Source: Diadema setosum
Lineage: Eukaryota; Echinodermata; Echinoidea; Diadematoida; Diadematidae
Direction of reading: 5' to 3'
NCBI GenBank assembly: GCA_033980235.1
Contig: CM067077.1
Span: 1,113,501-1,177,500 of the forward strand
DNA: 64,000 nt
Shown: piece after piece, positions 20,546 to 33,999 of the stretch
Layout of the letters: each line of letters begins with the position of its first letter
Position numbering within the stretch: the first letter of the stretch is position 1
The notes under the pieces: generated by a model
The model's input: the letters and a program-made list of their open reading frames with translations, nothing else
Databases searched by the model: none
Told to the model about the DNA's origin: nothing
Made by a program: the position numbers and the translations under genes

Positions 20546-23500
20546 GTTCCCACACACTTCACGTTATCATCATCGTAATCGACGTCGTCGCCGTCATCAT
20601 CACCATCTCTGTCGTCAACGAGCTCAATACTATCAAGAATTTGGCAGGTGATGGTAAATTGCAAAACAGGACGTGTTCAAAGTAATTGTGACTCTATGAA
20701 TAAGTAGTGAGTTTAGCCCCATGAAGTGGACAACTACAACAACAACAACAAACACTATGTGTTTACTTCTGTCTTCAATGTGCCGTCCCCCGTTCATTGA
20801 GTGCACATGCTGTATGTAATTTGAGAGTAATTAAGCCAGTATGGTATATACCAGGAAATGTCTTGTGATGGGCAAATTGGCATCATCGAAAATCGCAGAA
20901 ACTGTATCGACTGAGTGACGAGCCGGAGAGAGGTAGCGAGGTAAGGAGCCTAATTGATTCATGCATGGAAATTCGGGTTACGCGATTAAGCCACGACCTC
21001 ATTACTCCGACCTAGCGCTCAAAATAATCATCAAAGAAATTCATTTGGACATTTCCGAGTGCCTTTAAGGGTTGTTGGACGGAAAGGCTACGACAGGTCT
21101 TGTGATGAATAGCGATGGAGTCTACTGAAGTTTTCTCTGAGTGCTAGCCTCAGGCGACAGACTGAAAGGAATAACGCTCGTCAGTACTCAGTGTGGCTGA
21201 ACTAAGCCACTATCTTTAAGAAGTGACACTTTATAGGGGAGGCGGATTCATTATGTATGCTGGCCCTAAAGTGGCGCGAGCAAAAGGAAAATCTAGGTCG
21301 TGAGAAGGACTCCCTCTGCCATTTAGCGAGAGGAAAACAAAAATGTCCGACTTGACATCTGGGCCACCTCTGAGCAGTGACAGATAACTGGACATCCAGA
21401 GGGACACAATATTCAACATGTCTGACAGGAGAGATTTCTCGTCCTTTCCCCGAAGAAAATTTTTGGAAAAGAATAAAGAATAAATGCTTGTGAGCGTCAA
21501 CTTCTGTGTTTGGTCGATTTTTTTTTTTCATTCAGAGTAAAAAATAACAATGTTTCAAGGGATTATATTGTTTTGACTTGCTTTGTGTCCTGTCGGATGT
21601 ATTGATAGAGTTGAAGCCGTATGTAACATTGCATTTTCTTCTCTTTTTGGCATGGCCATTTTTTTATTTTGAGTCGACCTAAACCTTTTCCACGCAATTG
21701 GAAACGTATCTAGCATGAAATAGAATAGAGAAAAAAAATTATATCCTAAGTCTATTTACTTCAATGACAGTTTCACATAACAAAATTGTCAAATATACAT
21801 GGGGATGTAATAATCATGGAAGTAGTATGGACTTGATTTCTCGTGCTTGCTTGAAAAGAATTCAAACAATGACGGTCATCAGTGGATCTGTCGATCAAAT
21901 ATATCTTCAACAATTATATCGAAACTATTTTCAAATCTGCGTTAACTAATGAATAAAGAAACCTTACATAAATATGTTACGTCAATGCTTGTCATGTTGA
22001 TAAAAAGAATATGGTCAAGTGGTGAATAAGGAAATAAAGGTCCAGTTTACCTTTGGGAGCAGTGATTTCAAAAATGTTCAAGATATCACATTTGATGCAT
22101 ATGTGTAGGTAAGTTGTGTCACAAAACATCCCACCATATGAAATTTTTGCAATAAAGCCTAAAATATAAGGAGATATCAGCATTTTTCTCAATAAACCAT
22201 AACTGTGGACGGTTTAGTCTGGAAGCATTCTTATTATAACTATTGTTCGCATTTTGTGTATTTAACAATACTTAACATCGATTATAAGGATTCAAATTTT
22301 TACAGTGGTTGTTTCAATCCCTAACTCACATTTTAGAACTATTCTAAAGCACTGATGCTGGGTTTTGTTTCATCTGCAAATGATAAATTATGCCTTTAAG
22401 TTAAAGTTAAAAATAACAACATGTCTCCTTCATTTTGATTCGATAACATACTTTCGACAAAGATTCGACAACGTGCATTCGACAAATGGCGAGAATTTAA
22501 CCCGAACTTAGCTAGATTTAGACATAGGGGCCTACTAACAAATTTTCTAAGTTGCATGATTGAAAGTTCACATTAGTCTCTAAAGGCAAGTTACAGAGGG
22601 AAACAAGAAATGTCTAATCAACATGCTGCATTGCATAACGCTGCATTGAAATCTTGGAATCAATACTATACTGCAAAATACGAAAGATGATCAGGGCAGA
22701 AAAAGTTTCACTGTTTTACAGGTCGTATTCTAGTTACTCGAACAGAGCTTTAAATGATTTGTCTTTCAATATGCACAGCAACAGCAGTTACATGCTTGGA
22801 GGGAATTAGATTGCTAATACTGCGGATATAATCATATTTCCGCAAAAAACGAGATACGAATTTTCGAATTCGTTTCGAAATGAATAGAAGCATGTATTGA
22901 GTCTATTCAGTATCTACTGAGAAAATTAGGAAACAACAACTGTTTGCATCTATCATTTCCCTTTTCATGTGTGTATTCAATAAATGAGTATCCTGTGGAT
23001 AACACAAGGGCAATATACAACGTAGTGAAACTGCGAATTCCCATACTGCCATTAATGATAAGAGGTAAAATATGTTTGTCTTTCCCCTATTTCTATATCT
23101 ACTATTATATCTCTATTTCCTCTATGATATCATTCATTTTGTTTCATGCTAGATACGGTTTCAATCATATGAGGAAGATTTAAGTCGACTCAAAATAGAA
23201 AATGGTCATGCCAAAAAACAAGAGGAGAAAATTCCATATGACATTCAACTTCACCTCAATCAATACATCTGACTGGAAGCGAAGCCACTCAAAATAATAC
23301 AATCCCCTGAAACATTAACATTGTTATTTGTGATTGTAAAAAAAGAGAGAGAAAACAACAACAACAACAACAACAACCCTAAATTGGCCAAACAAGGAAG
23401 TCTTCGAACACAAATATTTTTCGAAATTTTCTGCGGTGAACCAAGCACACTCGGTGTGGTTTTCAATTGCGAATCTATTCCCTTGCGAAAAGTTAAGTTC

Positions 23501-23673
23501 GCTCACTATTTGATGCAAACAATAGCTATGACCAAAGGCTATCATATCCAGATGGACATTCAGTCCACCTCAGTAAGGAAACTTGATTTTTTTTTTTCGT
23601 TTGTAGTCTGGTTTTGGATGTGCGCGTGCTGGCATATGAGAAATCAGTTCGTCTGAGTGAGAGTTGAAGTCAC
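20546..23673. other. No gene seen
   Basis: Contains small AAC/CAA runs (20729-20751, 23357-23377). The minus-strand frames at 21202-21531 and the plus frame at 23321-23656 lack motifs or splice support. Confidence 0.5.
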
Positions 23674-23753
23674 GTGAGGGAGTATCGATGATTGGAAGTT
23701 TCGCTGAACCCATGTGAAGGGGGTATTGATTATTTGGCGGTTTCGCTGAACCC
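23674..23753. repeat. Diverged 40-bp tandem duplication
   Basis: TGAGGGAGTATCGATGATTG...TTTCGCTGAACCCA (23674-23712) is followed by TGAAGGGGGTATTGATTATT...TTTCGCTGAACCCA (23714-23753). Confidence 0.7.
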
Positions 23754-25657
23754 AAAGAGTACGGGAGACTTTCCGGAATCCTATATGATTTCATTAAAGA
23801 AAGCTATGATGGTTGAAGATTTGATTTAGAGTCGTAATGAAAGAAAGAATTGCAACCAGGGCAGGAAAGCTCGCTAGGGCGATAAAAGAGACTTTGGGTA
23901 AAATGGGAATATCTGCAAGTAGGTCTTTCTGCTAGTGCGTGTGTGTTTCAAAAATATGTTATATATCAAGTCTGCTCTGTGAATTATAGCTATGCAGCAT
24001 TGTAGTTTTTAGTTGGTCAACATCAAATTCAACCAGTTTGACAATTAAGTTGTATTACTATCCTATTATCACTTCATAAAAACTGGTGAGGATATCAAAT
24101 TAATCGGAGCTGGCCTAATTCAAAATGGTATACATGTAAGATATTGTGAAAAATAGAAATAGAAATGAAAATAGATAACATCGGTAAACTGGTGCGGCAT
24201 GAGAGCGAAGCCCAGTATAAAGAATTTCCACAGAGATGAAATAATGACGAAATAAATGTGAGAGAGAGAGAGATAGAAAGAGAAAGTAAAGAAGAGAAAA
24301 TAAGAGGAAAATGAAGAGTAGAAAAAGAGAAGGGTAAGAGGAAATGATATCAAATGAAGGAGAAGAGAAAAAAACCCACGTATGCTAAGCATGTCTAATG
24401 TATTTTAGCTGTGTTCATGGTGTTAAGAAATGCGATCTTAATACGCGGCGTGCTGGTACGGCGACGTCCCTCGTGAGAAGGATTATTATTGTTTGCAAGA
24501 AGAATGACTCCCCATGCCTCCCTCTCAGTCTTCTCTCCCAAACAGTCTCCTTTCCTTCTTTCCTCTAACCCTCTTTCAATCCCTCCTTCCCCCATCACTG
24601 CTCTCTCCGTTAAAGATTTCAAGTATTTTCTTATATTTGCCCGGCGTGGGCGCGAAGCGAGTCCATTGATACTCCAAAGTTTCTTTGTAAATCGACAGCT
24701 CACCGGAAAACCTTGAAGACGCGTATATTTTTCAACGGAAATTTCATCACTGTGAAGGAAAGGACAACGTTTGTCTCCTTCACTCAGAATATGCTGTTAG
24801 TCTTTCATCAAGATGTTTTTACTTTCGCTGCCACTCTCGATAACCTCGCTGCTTTCTCTAATTCCGCTTTAAACGTTGAGAGGAAAAGAGCTGCTCACGC
24901 TGTGTGGTGGCTGCACCAGGCCCCTGCTGGATATGCAAGTAACTGTCTCCATTGTCCACTCTTCCGGGCGCTCAACTCATATTGACTGTTGATCCGCAAA
25001 TTTACTCTTTGCCGACACCATAGACCGCGACTTTTCATTCTCTACGCTCACTCGTCTACTTCAGGCTCTACTGTTTTTAATCGAGACAATCTTGCGGCAA
25101 TCACGTCTGCAAGCCAGGCAGATGTTATGACAAAAAATAGCTAGACTGCAGAGAACATTCTTCCTGCCAAAGAAACGCTACTGCCGAAGGTAATGGACGC
25201 TAGGAAACAAGAAAAATAGCTTCCCGAAAATATCACACTTCTTTTAATGTTACACCCGCCTCACGGATGATTCATTACGTGTTTTTTAAGCACTGAGAGT
25301 AATAGAATCATTTGAAATGCGCTGAGGGTGTGTCAATATAATCACGGCAAACTAGGTCAATAAAATATTTTCAAAACTTTGCCGAATAAGAAGTAATGTG
25401 ATCAAAAATGATTTAACAATTAGCTGGGAGAGAGAAAGGGAGAGATATATATATAGAGAGAGAGGGAGAGAGAGAGAGAGAGAAAGAGATAGGCGCTATG
25501 CGAAGAATCCACAGCGTGCTGTATAGCTTTAATAAGATACTTAATGTACAGATTTAAAGCTAACTCATTCAGTTCGATGAAAAAATGGGCAAATTGCTCT
25601 TTGAAATAGAGTAAAATGCTCAGAATGATTACAAAAACTCCGGGGTTGTTGTGCTAC
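23754..25657. other. No gene seen; purine-rich tracts
   Basis: 24255-24375 is GA-rich and yields a false hydrophobic minus frame. 24395-24985 holds several overlapping frames on both strands without domains. A (GA)n tract lies at 25436-25492. If the two peptide exons are joined, this is intron. Confidence 0.5.
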
Positions 25658-25738
25658 CTTAAAGTTTCTTGCTGATTCAATTAAAGCTGACAATAAATGC
25701 ACAAAAATAAACATAACGGCAAGAAGATAAGATAACAT
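25658..25738 (-). CDS. Candidate first coding exon with a signal peptide, possibly of the peptide precursor at 12777-13010
   Basis: An ATG at 25738-25736 (A at -3, in-frame TAA upstream at about -15) opens 27 codons. The core LLAVMFIFVHLLSAL is a strong hydrophobic signal-peptide stretch, followed by IESARNFK. After the AAG codon the sequence reads GTAGCA, a usable but weak donor, leaving a phase 0 junction. That matches the phase 0 acceptor at 13011. Joining would give a 104-residue precursor: signal peptide, helical spacer, basic sites, cyclic peptide. The implied intron is about 12.6 kb, which is long. Against it: without a splice the frame simply runs on to a stop at 25565, hydrophobic short frames arise by chance in AT-rich DNA, and the donor lacks G at +5. 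The signal-peptide character is seen; the link to the downstream exon is inference. Confidence 0.27.
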
Positions 25739-28700
25739 TCTAATCAAAATTTAGTACCATTCAGTGACTAGGCGATATAATAAACAAATGACTGTTTTTA
25801 CCCAAGAGTATGGAGTTCGTAGGCAAGATAAAAGCTCTTGTGGATAGAATCGTGTCTCTATCACGTCTTGTCGATAGATTACATGGTTTTTGACGTGGAC
25901 AAAATACACATAGTTTTGAAGAGTGCCGTTCTGCCGGTGAGCATAGGATGTGAGCGAGAGTGAAACTAGGAGAGCTGGAGAGGGAAAGTAAAGAAAGGTG
26001 AAGAGAGAGAGAGAGCCTACTCCAATTTCCTGGTACACAAACTGTTTGGTAGAGTGAAAGGTGCGAACGGATAGACCTTAATTGTAGTGGTACCGTGCAG
26101 GGAACCAGCAAGTCATATTTAGCAGATGGAGGAGGTGGGGGATTTCTTTGTTGCCATTTTCTTTAGAAATATCGGCAGCGAATTAGATTTTCTTGGCATT
26201 AAAGAAAGTGGTATCACGTTTCCTTTTAGAAAAACAAAACAAAAAACTACGGAATATAGTATTGCGAGACACATGAAAAGCATTTTTTTTCTGTAAAGAT
26301 CAGGCGGAGGCTTAAGCGAAGGAAGCTGATAACTCAGCTATACCACTGCTTATAATAAACCTAACAGCGAGTCATTCCATTTGCTCCTCTATCATTCAAA
26401 TTTGTCTCTCCACACAGGAAGACTTTTTTTCTTTCTTTTTTTTTTTCAAGTGCAACTTGGTGACCTTTGATTCAAGTTTGCTAATCACACTCATTTTAAT
26501 CTTGTAGGAATTATCTGTGCACATGTAACATGATTCAAACTGTCAGATTTTCGAGATTGATTTCAAATAACACTGCGCTAAGATGTAACTGCGTTTGACA
26601 GTGAACTTCGGGATCCCGAAAAGACGCATGAATTAAGTCATTGATGAAATCGTTCACTGTCAGTGATTCAGGAAGACGCTTAATGCAGACTGAAAATTTG
26701 ATTCATAACCATGTCGGAATGCTCTTTCTGAAATTCTCAATGCTCACAACTACCCCACATCCAGGCTCCTTTAGCCGAGTTAAATGTACTGATAAAATGC
26801 ATTATTTCCCTTTGATTGAAGTATAACTAAGCAGTGCGCCAGAATTTCTTGAGCGCCGTGCCAGTTTTCCTGACTTTAAATGTGAAACGGATATGCTTGT
26901 AACCGAAGCTCAATTATTCTGCGCTCACTGAAACTAATCATTTATAGTAAATGCAATCTTGATAAGATGTGAACTTAGTCTCTTTTTCTCCATTCGGCAA
27001 AATTACTCCATGACTTGAAAAATAACGACTAAAGGACAGATCTACATAATATTCCAGCGATAGCCTCTGAGACATGCGAGTGAGAAAAAAATCTGAGCAT
27101 GTATTGGGGAAAAGTCAGCTAAAATATCCGAAAAATATAAAATAGGAAGATACACAATTAGACAAATTCATCTCCTAACACCGGGCGTTGTTCCATGTAG
27201 GATTAGGTTGGTGATTAAAACTAAGTTCATAAAAAAAATGCAGTATTCTTTCGCCCCCTTACTTTAAAACACTAAGGAGTTGTAAGGTCAGAAAAACCAA
27301 TAAGTCAGATAACGGTCCAAACATAAAATTGTCTTAACGTAACCACTGCACGTCCTAACTATTATCTTGAAAGCATCACAGGGGATGGATTATGCGCACA
27401 TTCAGTCTTTTAGCCATGGATGGCGCTAGCCGAACCTTCTCCTTATATAACCAGATGGATTTGTTTACCGATCAGAGTGGTTGCCGTAGAGAAAGTAGAG
27501 TTGACATTTGCGTGACGTATGAGAGTTTGTCCATGTTAACATCACTCGGCTTCAAGGTTACATCATTTGTCCTTTAAGTGACATGTCGAGTGTCCACCAG
27601 CACGATCCTCTGTCTACGTCTATTAGAGTGGCCAGGAGGAACCTTGTTTGCAGACCCTTGCAGGCAAGGGGTCACTCTTCGGGGGGACATCGATTTGTGG
27701 AGCACAGCATGCCTTTTTGTCCAAAGTTAGAATTAGCGTCCACCCGTAACATTGACTAGGCTGTTATCGATTCCCGTTATATAATCCTTTAATATCGCTT
27801 GCCAATCCAAGAAAGCCTTGCTTCGATCGAGACTGTCTTCCTTAATAATCTAGGAAATATTGATTGCGTTGATATGTATTAACAGCAGCTTTTATATTTT
27901 AAACTATGAAAGTTAAGATTCGGTTTTCGTTTTTATCTTCCCCTGATGTCAAATCACAACACGTTTATCACCCTCACTCCTGCGTTTAACGAGGATTCAA
28001 TTTATCTATTATCCAAACAATGCCTTTCTAAAATTACCAACACGCTTGTCGCCCTCATGAAAAACATTCAATAAATCTTGCCATGCAGGTTGGCACGCAA
28101 GGTGGATCATTAAATCTCAAATGTCGCACATGACGTTTGGCCCTATTTCATTATATCAACATAATTATACCAGCATCTTGATGTCATGAAATCCTGTGTC
28201 GTCCGCTAAAGTTTCATATCAATTCTCTTTCTTCTCATCGTTTCATTGGAGAATGAATTAATATTGAATTAAAGGAAGAGGGTATTAACTTCTATGAACC
28301 GTGTTTCATAATCACGTGTGTCTCTATTTTTTTTTCAATCATCATTCAATGCATTATAAACTACTAGTAAGTCGTGCATTGCTTGGCACACTTTGTACAT
28401 CTGTATGATTATGTTTGCTATGATTTCATCAATCAATATCGTTGACTCTACATCTACATACGTATCTACATAACGTATAATATAAACATAAGTCATATAC
28501 TATAACGTATGTATAATAATATACGGTATATACGTAACGTATCTACATACGTTACCCCTAGATTATTAATGAATGTTTGCTTAAACTTTTTTCATTATCT
28601 GTTTTCTTGATTAGAGATAATGAGTTGATAATGGATGCTAAGAGTGAATTGTCATTGTCACATTACGAATCCATTATAAAGGCATAAACGCATATTAGAA

Positions 28701-28900
28701 TTGTTGTCAGTCACATAATCATTACATATATTTATATTGTTATCATAATCACCATTTTTTTATAAATATTAGCCCTGCAATCATTCATCCTATTGCTCTC
28801 GTCGTGATCGTTAAACTGAAAACTTAACTGAAACTGAGACGTTAAACTGAAAACTCATTGATTACTCATTACATGTATTTGATATTTGTATGTCCTTTAT
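25739..28900. other. No gene seen
   Basis: Upstream side of the candidate signal-peptide exon; no clear TATA box or initiator recognised. A GA run lies at 26002-26014. 28441-28560 is rich in ACGTA and TACGT words in both orientations and could form weak hairpins. Confidence 0.5.
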
Positions 28901-28975
28901 CTCCTTCACTTTCTCTTCCTTCTGCGCCTAGAGCACTCTGCAGAGTGGATTTGGCGCTATATAAATCATATCAAT
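28900..28975 (+). mobile_element. SINE/LINE 3' tail ending in GCGCTATATAAAT
   Basis: GAGCACTCTGCAGAGTGGAT, then TTGGCGCTATATAAATCATA, leading directly into (ATT)n. A GCGCTATATAAAT word before an ATT or AT tail is a shared 3' end of SINEs and LINEs in many fishes and marine invertebrates. The ATT microsatellite was probably seeded by the tail. Confidence 0.55.
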
Positions 28976-28984
28976 TATTATTAC

Positions 28985-29056
<72 letters not shown>
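28976..29056. repeat. (ATT)n microsatellite
   Basis: About 27 units with one ACT variant, continuous with the retroelement tail on its left. Poly-Leu and poly-Tyr frames are artefacts. Confidence 0.95.
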
Positions 29057-29057
<1 letters not shown>

Positions 29058-29446
29058 AAACTAAACCGAAACTGAACTGTTATCAGGATTATTACAAGTC
29101 AGAAAAATCATTAAGAAATGTATCAAAACGGGCAATAAAAATCATAGATAAAGTCATTTCTATTATTTCACGTTTCTTACGCGTTTCTGATCAATTCAAA
29201 TTTCATCACAATTCCCTCCTCAAAACAGACAGAAAAAAGATACAATCTAATTGAAGATTAATTGAACTTTTTATTTCAGCGCATTATCATAAAACGAGTC
29301 AGCTCATGCTTGTAACCTGATTGGTCAATTTCTATATAATTTCATAATTCTTCTATGAATGCACGGCAATTATTTGATGCATGATATTTCCACAACTCTG
29401 GCTGACTGTTCCAGCCATAATTTAAAGATTTTATTTTGTTTAATGA
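29057..29446. other. No feature recognised
   Basis: AT-rich spacer between the ATT repeat and a small foldback element. Confidence 0.5.
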
Positions 29447-29623
29447 AACAGATGACTCACAGTTGTTTTTTTTTCTTTTTCATGGTTCAGTAATAATTGT
29501 GTACCTCAGTACCTCTGAATTATCCGAACCCACTCGTCTGCGCCTCATTGGTTCAAACTATTCTGGGGTACTTTATGTACACAATTACTACCGACCCACT
29601 CACAATTATCTGTGAGTCATTTG
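29447..29623. mobile_element. Small foldback element, about 175 bp
   Basis: GATGACTCACAG (29451) is mirrored by CTGTGAGTCATTT (29610-29622). AATTGTGTACCTCAGTACC (about 29494) is mirrored by GGGTACTTTATGTACACAAT (about 29566). The whole can fold into one imperfect hairpin. No coding capacity. Resembles a palindromic MITE. Confidence 0.55.
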
Positions 29624-29771
29624 TATGTGGAGATCATTTTGCTTAGCTGTGTGTCACATTTTAATTTCGACCAAATCAAATAAACAAATGAATGATGAGT
29701 ACGCATATTTGCTGAGAAGACATAATCCCAGGAATACCATACTCGAATGTAGATTCAGGGCATACTATATC

Positions 29772-29794
29772 CATGGACCTACAGTAGGTCCATG
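29772..29794. repeat. Short palindrome CATGGACCTAC..., copy 2
   Basis: CATGGACCTACA followed by GTAGGTCCATG, a perfect 11-bp-arm palindrome with one central base. Sister of 13348-13368. Confidence 0.75.
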
Positions 29795-32700
29795 TTATAT
29801 CAAAGGTAGACTCATCTAATGAAGTCAACTGAAATTCTGGGAATAAACTTTTAAGTGCAATAATGGTTTTCATCAGTTTTTTTTAATAGGGTAGAATTAG
29901 AACGGATAGCCATAAACTTAATCTTAGAAGTAGCGGATCTATCTAATCTGTTACCCGTCTTCATCAGGAAAGCATAAAATGAAAAACGAAAACAAAAACA
30001 GCATAATCCGACATTTTATGCTCCTCGCCTATGCATACACCGTAGATAAAGAATCGCTCAATTTTGCAAGGATCGTTTACTATTCCGTAAGGGCATTCTT
30101 AGGAAGCCATTAAGTCATCAAGGTCGTCAAATTGACGTAGATGATGTTTGACCCCCTTGATCACACCAATTTTTTTCTTGCAAATGGCTGGTATACCTGA
30201 TAAAACAGCCCACATTTCCGACGGAATGTGGCGTAAGTAGGCGTAGTGGATATAAAGCAGTTCAGCCCATATCGTGTTAATATAAACGCACACATGTCCC
30301 CGCGCTGACGGGGGATTTGTTACGATGGCTTGAACCCGTGGAGAGTGCGAAGCGATCAGGTTTGGCGGGGAAAAAAAAAGCGTGGCCCGGCTGATTGTCT
30401 GAGTTCGATGGAGTCAGAAAAACGAGGTATTCCGTGGAAAGGAGGAAGTGGGCTTTAACAATGCCGTGATCGTGCACAAGATCGACAACAGAACCATAGT
30501 TGCCTTTGCTGGCAGAGAAAACAGTTCTGCATGTCAGTATTGATAAGAAATCCAAGCTGGCAGCGAAGACATAGAACAAGAACAGCAATACAAATTATTT
30601 TGAAAAGAGAAAGTATCTCAGGAGAAAATAATTGAAATATTTGACATGAAGCTTGATTTGTACAGCTTGAAAGTCTTGAATGCTTCTTACTGACAGGAAT
30701 TAACGCGATGCAAGCAATGTCACTTTGACATCATGGGAATGTATGCCCGAATCTGTGGTCTTCTGCTTAAATTAGGAAAAATATGTAAAAACACCAAAGA
30801 TATCATACATAAAATAAACTGAAATCGAAATCGGAACACGTAATCACCTCGTTTGGTAAGATATACCCGATAAGGTATATTTTCTTATAGATAGCAATAT
30901 TTTGTAATCATTAAAGAGATGTCAAGTGCCTTGCAATGTAATTCATACAGATTTCGGAGGCAAGTGCCTTTGCAATGTAATTCATACAGATTTCGGAGGA
31001 GAAAATACCCATGAAACGAGGCTTTAGCAGTTAAACGGCTTTATAGGGTTCAAGTTCTATGTTGCAGTTATCTTCTTTTTATTTTTAAAATAATGATATT
31101 ATGACTAAAATTTAGGGTGAATATCATCTCGTGATCTTACGTCATGCTCTTGATAACAGTAAAATAATGATAAAAAAGGTTGTTTCTTGTCCAAGAAAGC
31201 CCACGCAGTGTTGGTCGGTGTAAATAGCTTGGCATAAATTGGTAGTGACAGCATCGATAGCACTATTGTTTGTCGAAAGCGCAAATAATCTTTGCAGAAC
31301 CTACTGAATAGTTAGTGTCTTTATGCCTCATACTAACATAATTGGCAAAGACAATGAATTTTTCCTACCGACGCCATTCTCCCCCCTATAGTTTCATTTA
31401 GCTCGTACAAGATTCAACCATCAGCATCATAAAAAAAGGCGGCGAATCAAATTACCGTGGGAATGTATTCACAGGCTCAGACAAGACGCAGGGAACATGC
31501 TGGTCTCATGTGATATCTTTCCAATTTACTGCACAATTGTTCTCTGGCGCCCTCTGTGTGAAGACGAAAATTCATGTTGAAAAGTTTAAGTGAATCTATT
31601 AGCTCTAAGCATAAGTTGTTTCTGTAATTCCTTTTTCTTTTTATGAGCAGAATAAATTGAGCAGAACGGGTGATAATAGAAGCAGATGACTATCTGAGTG
31701 GTTTGCCCTTCCTATAAAAGTACATCTATTCTTTTCAATTTATCATTCCCCTCAGCTAATGTGGAACCATCTTGCAAATAAGTGAACACACAGTTGCTGC
31801 TTTAAAAGAGGATGTCCTTCCGACGCCTGATGATTTATATGTTTCCGTTTGTCAACTTCTTGTAAGATTTTTTTTTTTCTAGTGGAAAACCCGCAGTACG
31901 TTTGACAGAAACCGTGTCCACTGTTCCGCTAAGAGGAGTAGCTTTAATTCATGACTGATTGTAGCTTCAAGAAAACCAGCAGAACACAACCTACTCATCC
32001 CTCGACTTGGCCCAGATACCATGAAGTCGCCACATTACGTGCCAATGGAGCGCATCATCAGCCAACAAGTGAATTACCCAGCCAGGGGAAGAGGGAGGAA
32101 ATTGAACTCAGGGGAAATCACTGGTGTCTTTTCGTGTCTCCCTGTCACCTCATGACCACGATATGGTCCGGCTAGTGATTAGATTTGGCCGTCCGATGAT
32201 TCGACATACGAAGGAAAAACAGTTTCATAAAAAAGAAGAACAAAAAAATGAAACGCATGCGAGAGAACGCTTGCGAATCTCGTCTGCTGTTTACAGCGAT
32301 GTTGGTACTTCGAACTAGGGCTGTCTGTGCAAGATGACACGCGGGTAATTGAGCAGAATCGCAGCGTCCAGAACATCACTGATCGTATTATTTCGCTGTC
32401 TGTCAAAGGCAGAGCTGGTGGGCGGGAACTTTCGGCCTTCTAAATGAAACGTAGCTGAGTCCTAATTAGTCAGCCTTACCTTCCCCCAGCGACGAATTCT
32501 ACATAGCGACAGATCAAAGTCATATGTTTCAGACAACGATGTATGAGTACAAAGAAATGAAAAGAATACGATTAGAAGTAATTTGCGGACAATTCAAGGA
32601 ATGCGAGATTATCTACATAATTCGCTGTGGATCTTTTCATCATACACGTACGCTGGTATTATCATTGTTGCTGTCTGAGATCTTTTTTTTTTTTTTTTGT

Positions 32701-33765
32701 TCACTCACATGAAACTTCCGGAATGAAAAGCGATGGATTATAACTAAGTCTGACGAAAGGGAAGTATGAATCTAAATAACAACAGTGAAAGCTGAATAGC
32801 ACACTCTACGACACGAAGTCAAAACGTACAGTTACAAGAGTGACACAAACAAAGACATGAATCATTATTTATTAGGAAAACGAAACTGGTGAGAAAATGA
32901 GGTAACAGTTCCACACGCTAATTAGACAAGGTTCATCCCATTGTTGTCACCTACGTCATTGTGACGTCAGCAAATGAAAATAAACTAGATTGATTACTTT
33001 CCCAGGAAGTGATACTCCGATGAAGTTTGTGTTTGCTAACTTTAACTTGTGTTGCTCTTCTTACAAGCTTTCTGCTGTATTCATGAGAAACTCTATGCTG
33101 CCCTCTATCAACAAGTACTTGACACCGAATATGGAACACTGGTTAATGCTCTTGAAAACCCAACTCTGCTCCAAATACTAAAAACACCGACAGATGTGGA
33201 TGATATGACTTTTCGTTGCCATTAAGTTGCATCCTCGGAAATCCAGGACAACTTGGCCAGCTAAGATTACTTTAAAACAGATAGATCAAAGGGTGGGGGA
33301 GGTGAGGGTCCTGATGATCTGCCACACGGTATCATGTGATCTGTTGCCATGGTGATATGGCACTTGAAAACGGTAGTTGAAAGGATAACTGTCGTCTGTA
33401 ATGGTGGAAACCCGACTCATTGAAGCACTACGGTCTATTTCTGCCTTTGATAAACACAGTGATATCTTGTCTGGATGGATGATGACACACGATGGTATGA
33501 CAAACAAGGCAAACATGCTACGCTATTCTTCCCAAGTTGTCTCCTTTTCTTAGCTGCACGAAGATGATGAATGACATACATATACTGTAGAACATTGCAG
33601 TACAAGCAACCTGAGAAGAATCCATGGGGAAGGAACATCTTAATTGGGTTACGAAGATGATTAATTTGATGAAGGCGGATTTGATGGAAGATTTTATCTA
33701 TGTAGTACTTGGACCACCCCATATTGTATTACGCATTCCGTTTAGAGGGTCATGGACCACCAATT
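29795..33765. other. No gene seen apart from a small tandem repeat
   Basis: The minus frame at 30277-30588 starts hydrophobic (from a TTG, not ATG, with a stop just before) and has no supporting donor. The frames at 31951-32406 and 33286-33722 lack motifs. Poly-T runs lie at 31868-31878 and 32682-32699. Confidence 0.5.
30923..30999. repeat. Recent 38/39-bp tandem duplication
   Basis: CAAGTGCCTTGCAATGTAAT... (30923-30960) is repeated at 30961-30999 with one inserted T, so the event is young. Confidence 0.92.
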
Positions 33766-33769
33766 AACG

Positions 33770-33999
33770 TGGTGGTGGTGGTGGTGATGATGATGACGAC
33801 GACGACGATGATGATGATGATGATGACGATAATGACAGTGTAAGGACGATACTGTCGCTGCTGCTGCTGCTGATGACGACAGGGAAATTGTTGTTGTTGT
33901 TGATGATGATGACGATGAAAGAATTGACTAAGAGAAGAGAAGAGAAGAGAAGAGAAGAGAAGAGAAGAGAAGAGAAGAGAAGAGAAGAGAAGAGAAGAC
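33770..33999. repeat. Trinucleotide-rich patch then (GAGAA)n
   Basis: GGT, GAT, GAC, GCT and GTT triplet runs at 33770-33915, then about 14 GAGAA units at 33932-33999. Frames of poly-Ser, poly-Ile or RREEK type come from them. Confidence 0.92.

Noticed and set aside
30277..30588. Frame starting with a signal-peptide-like stretch
   Set aside because: Begins at TTG with a stop directly upstream, no convincing donor follows, and the rest resembles nothing known.
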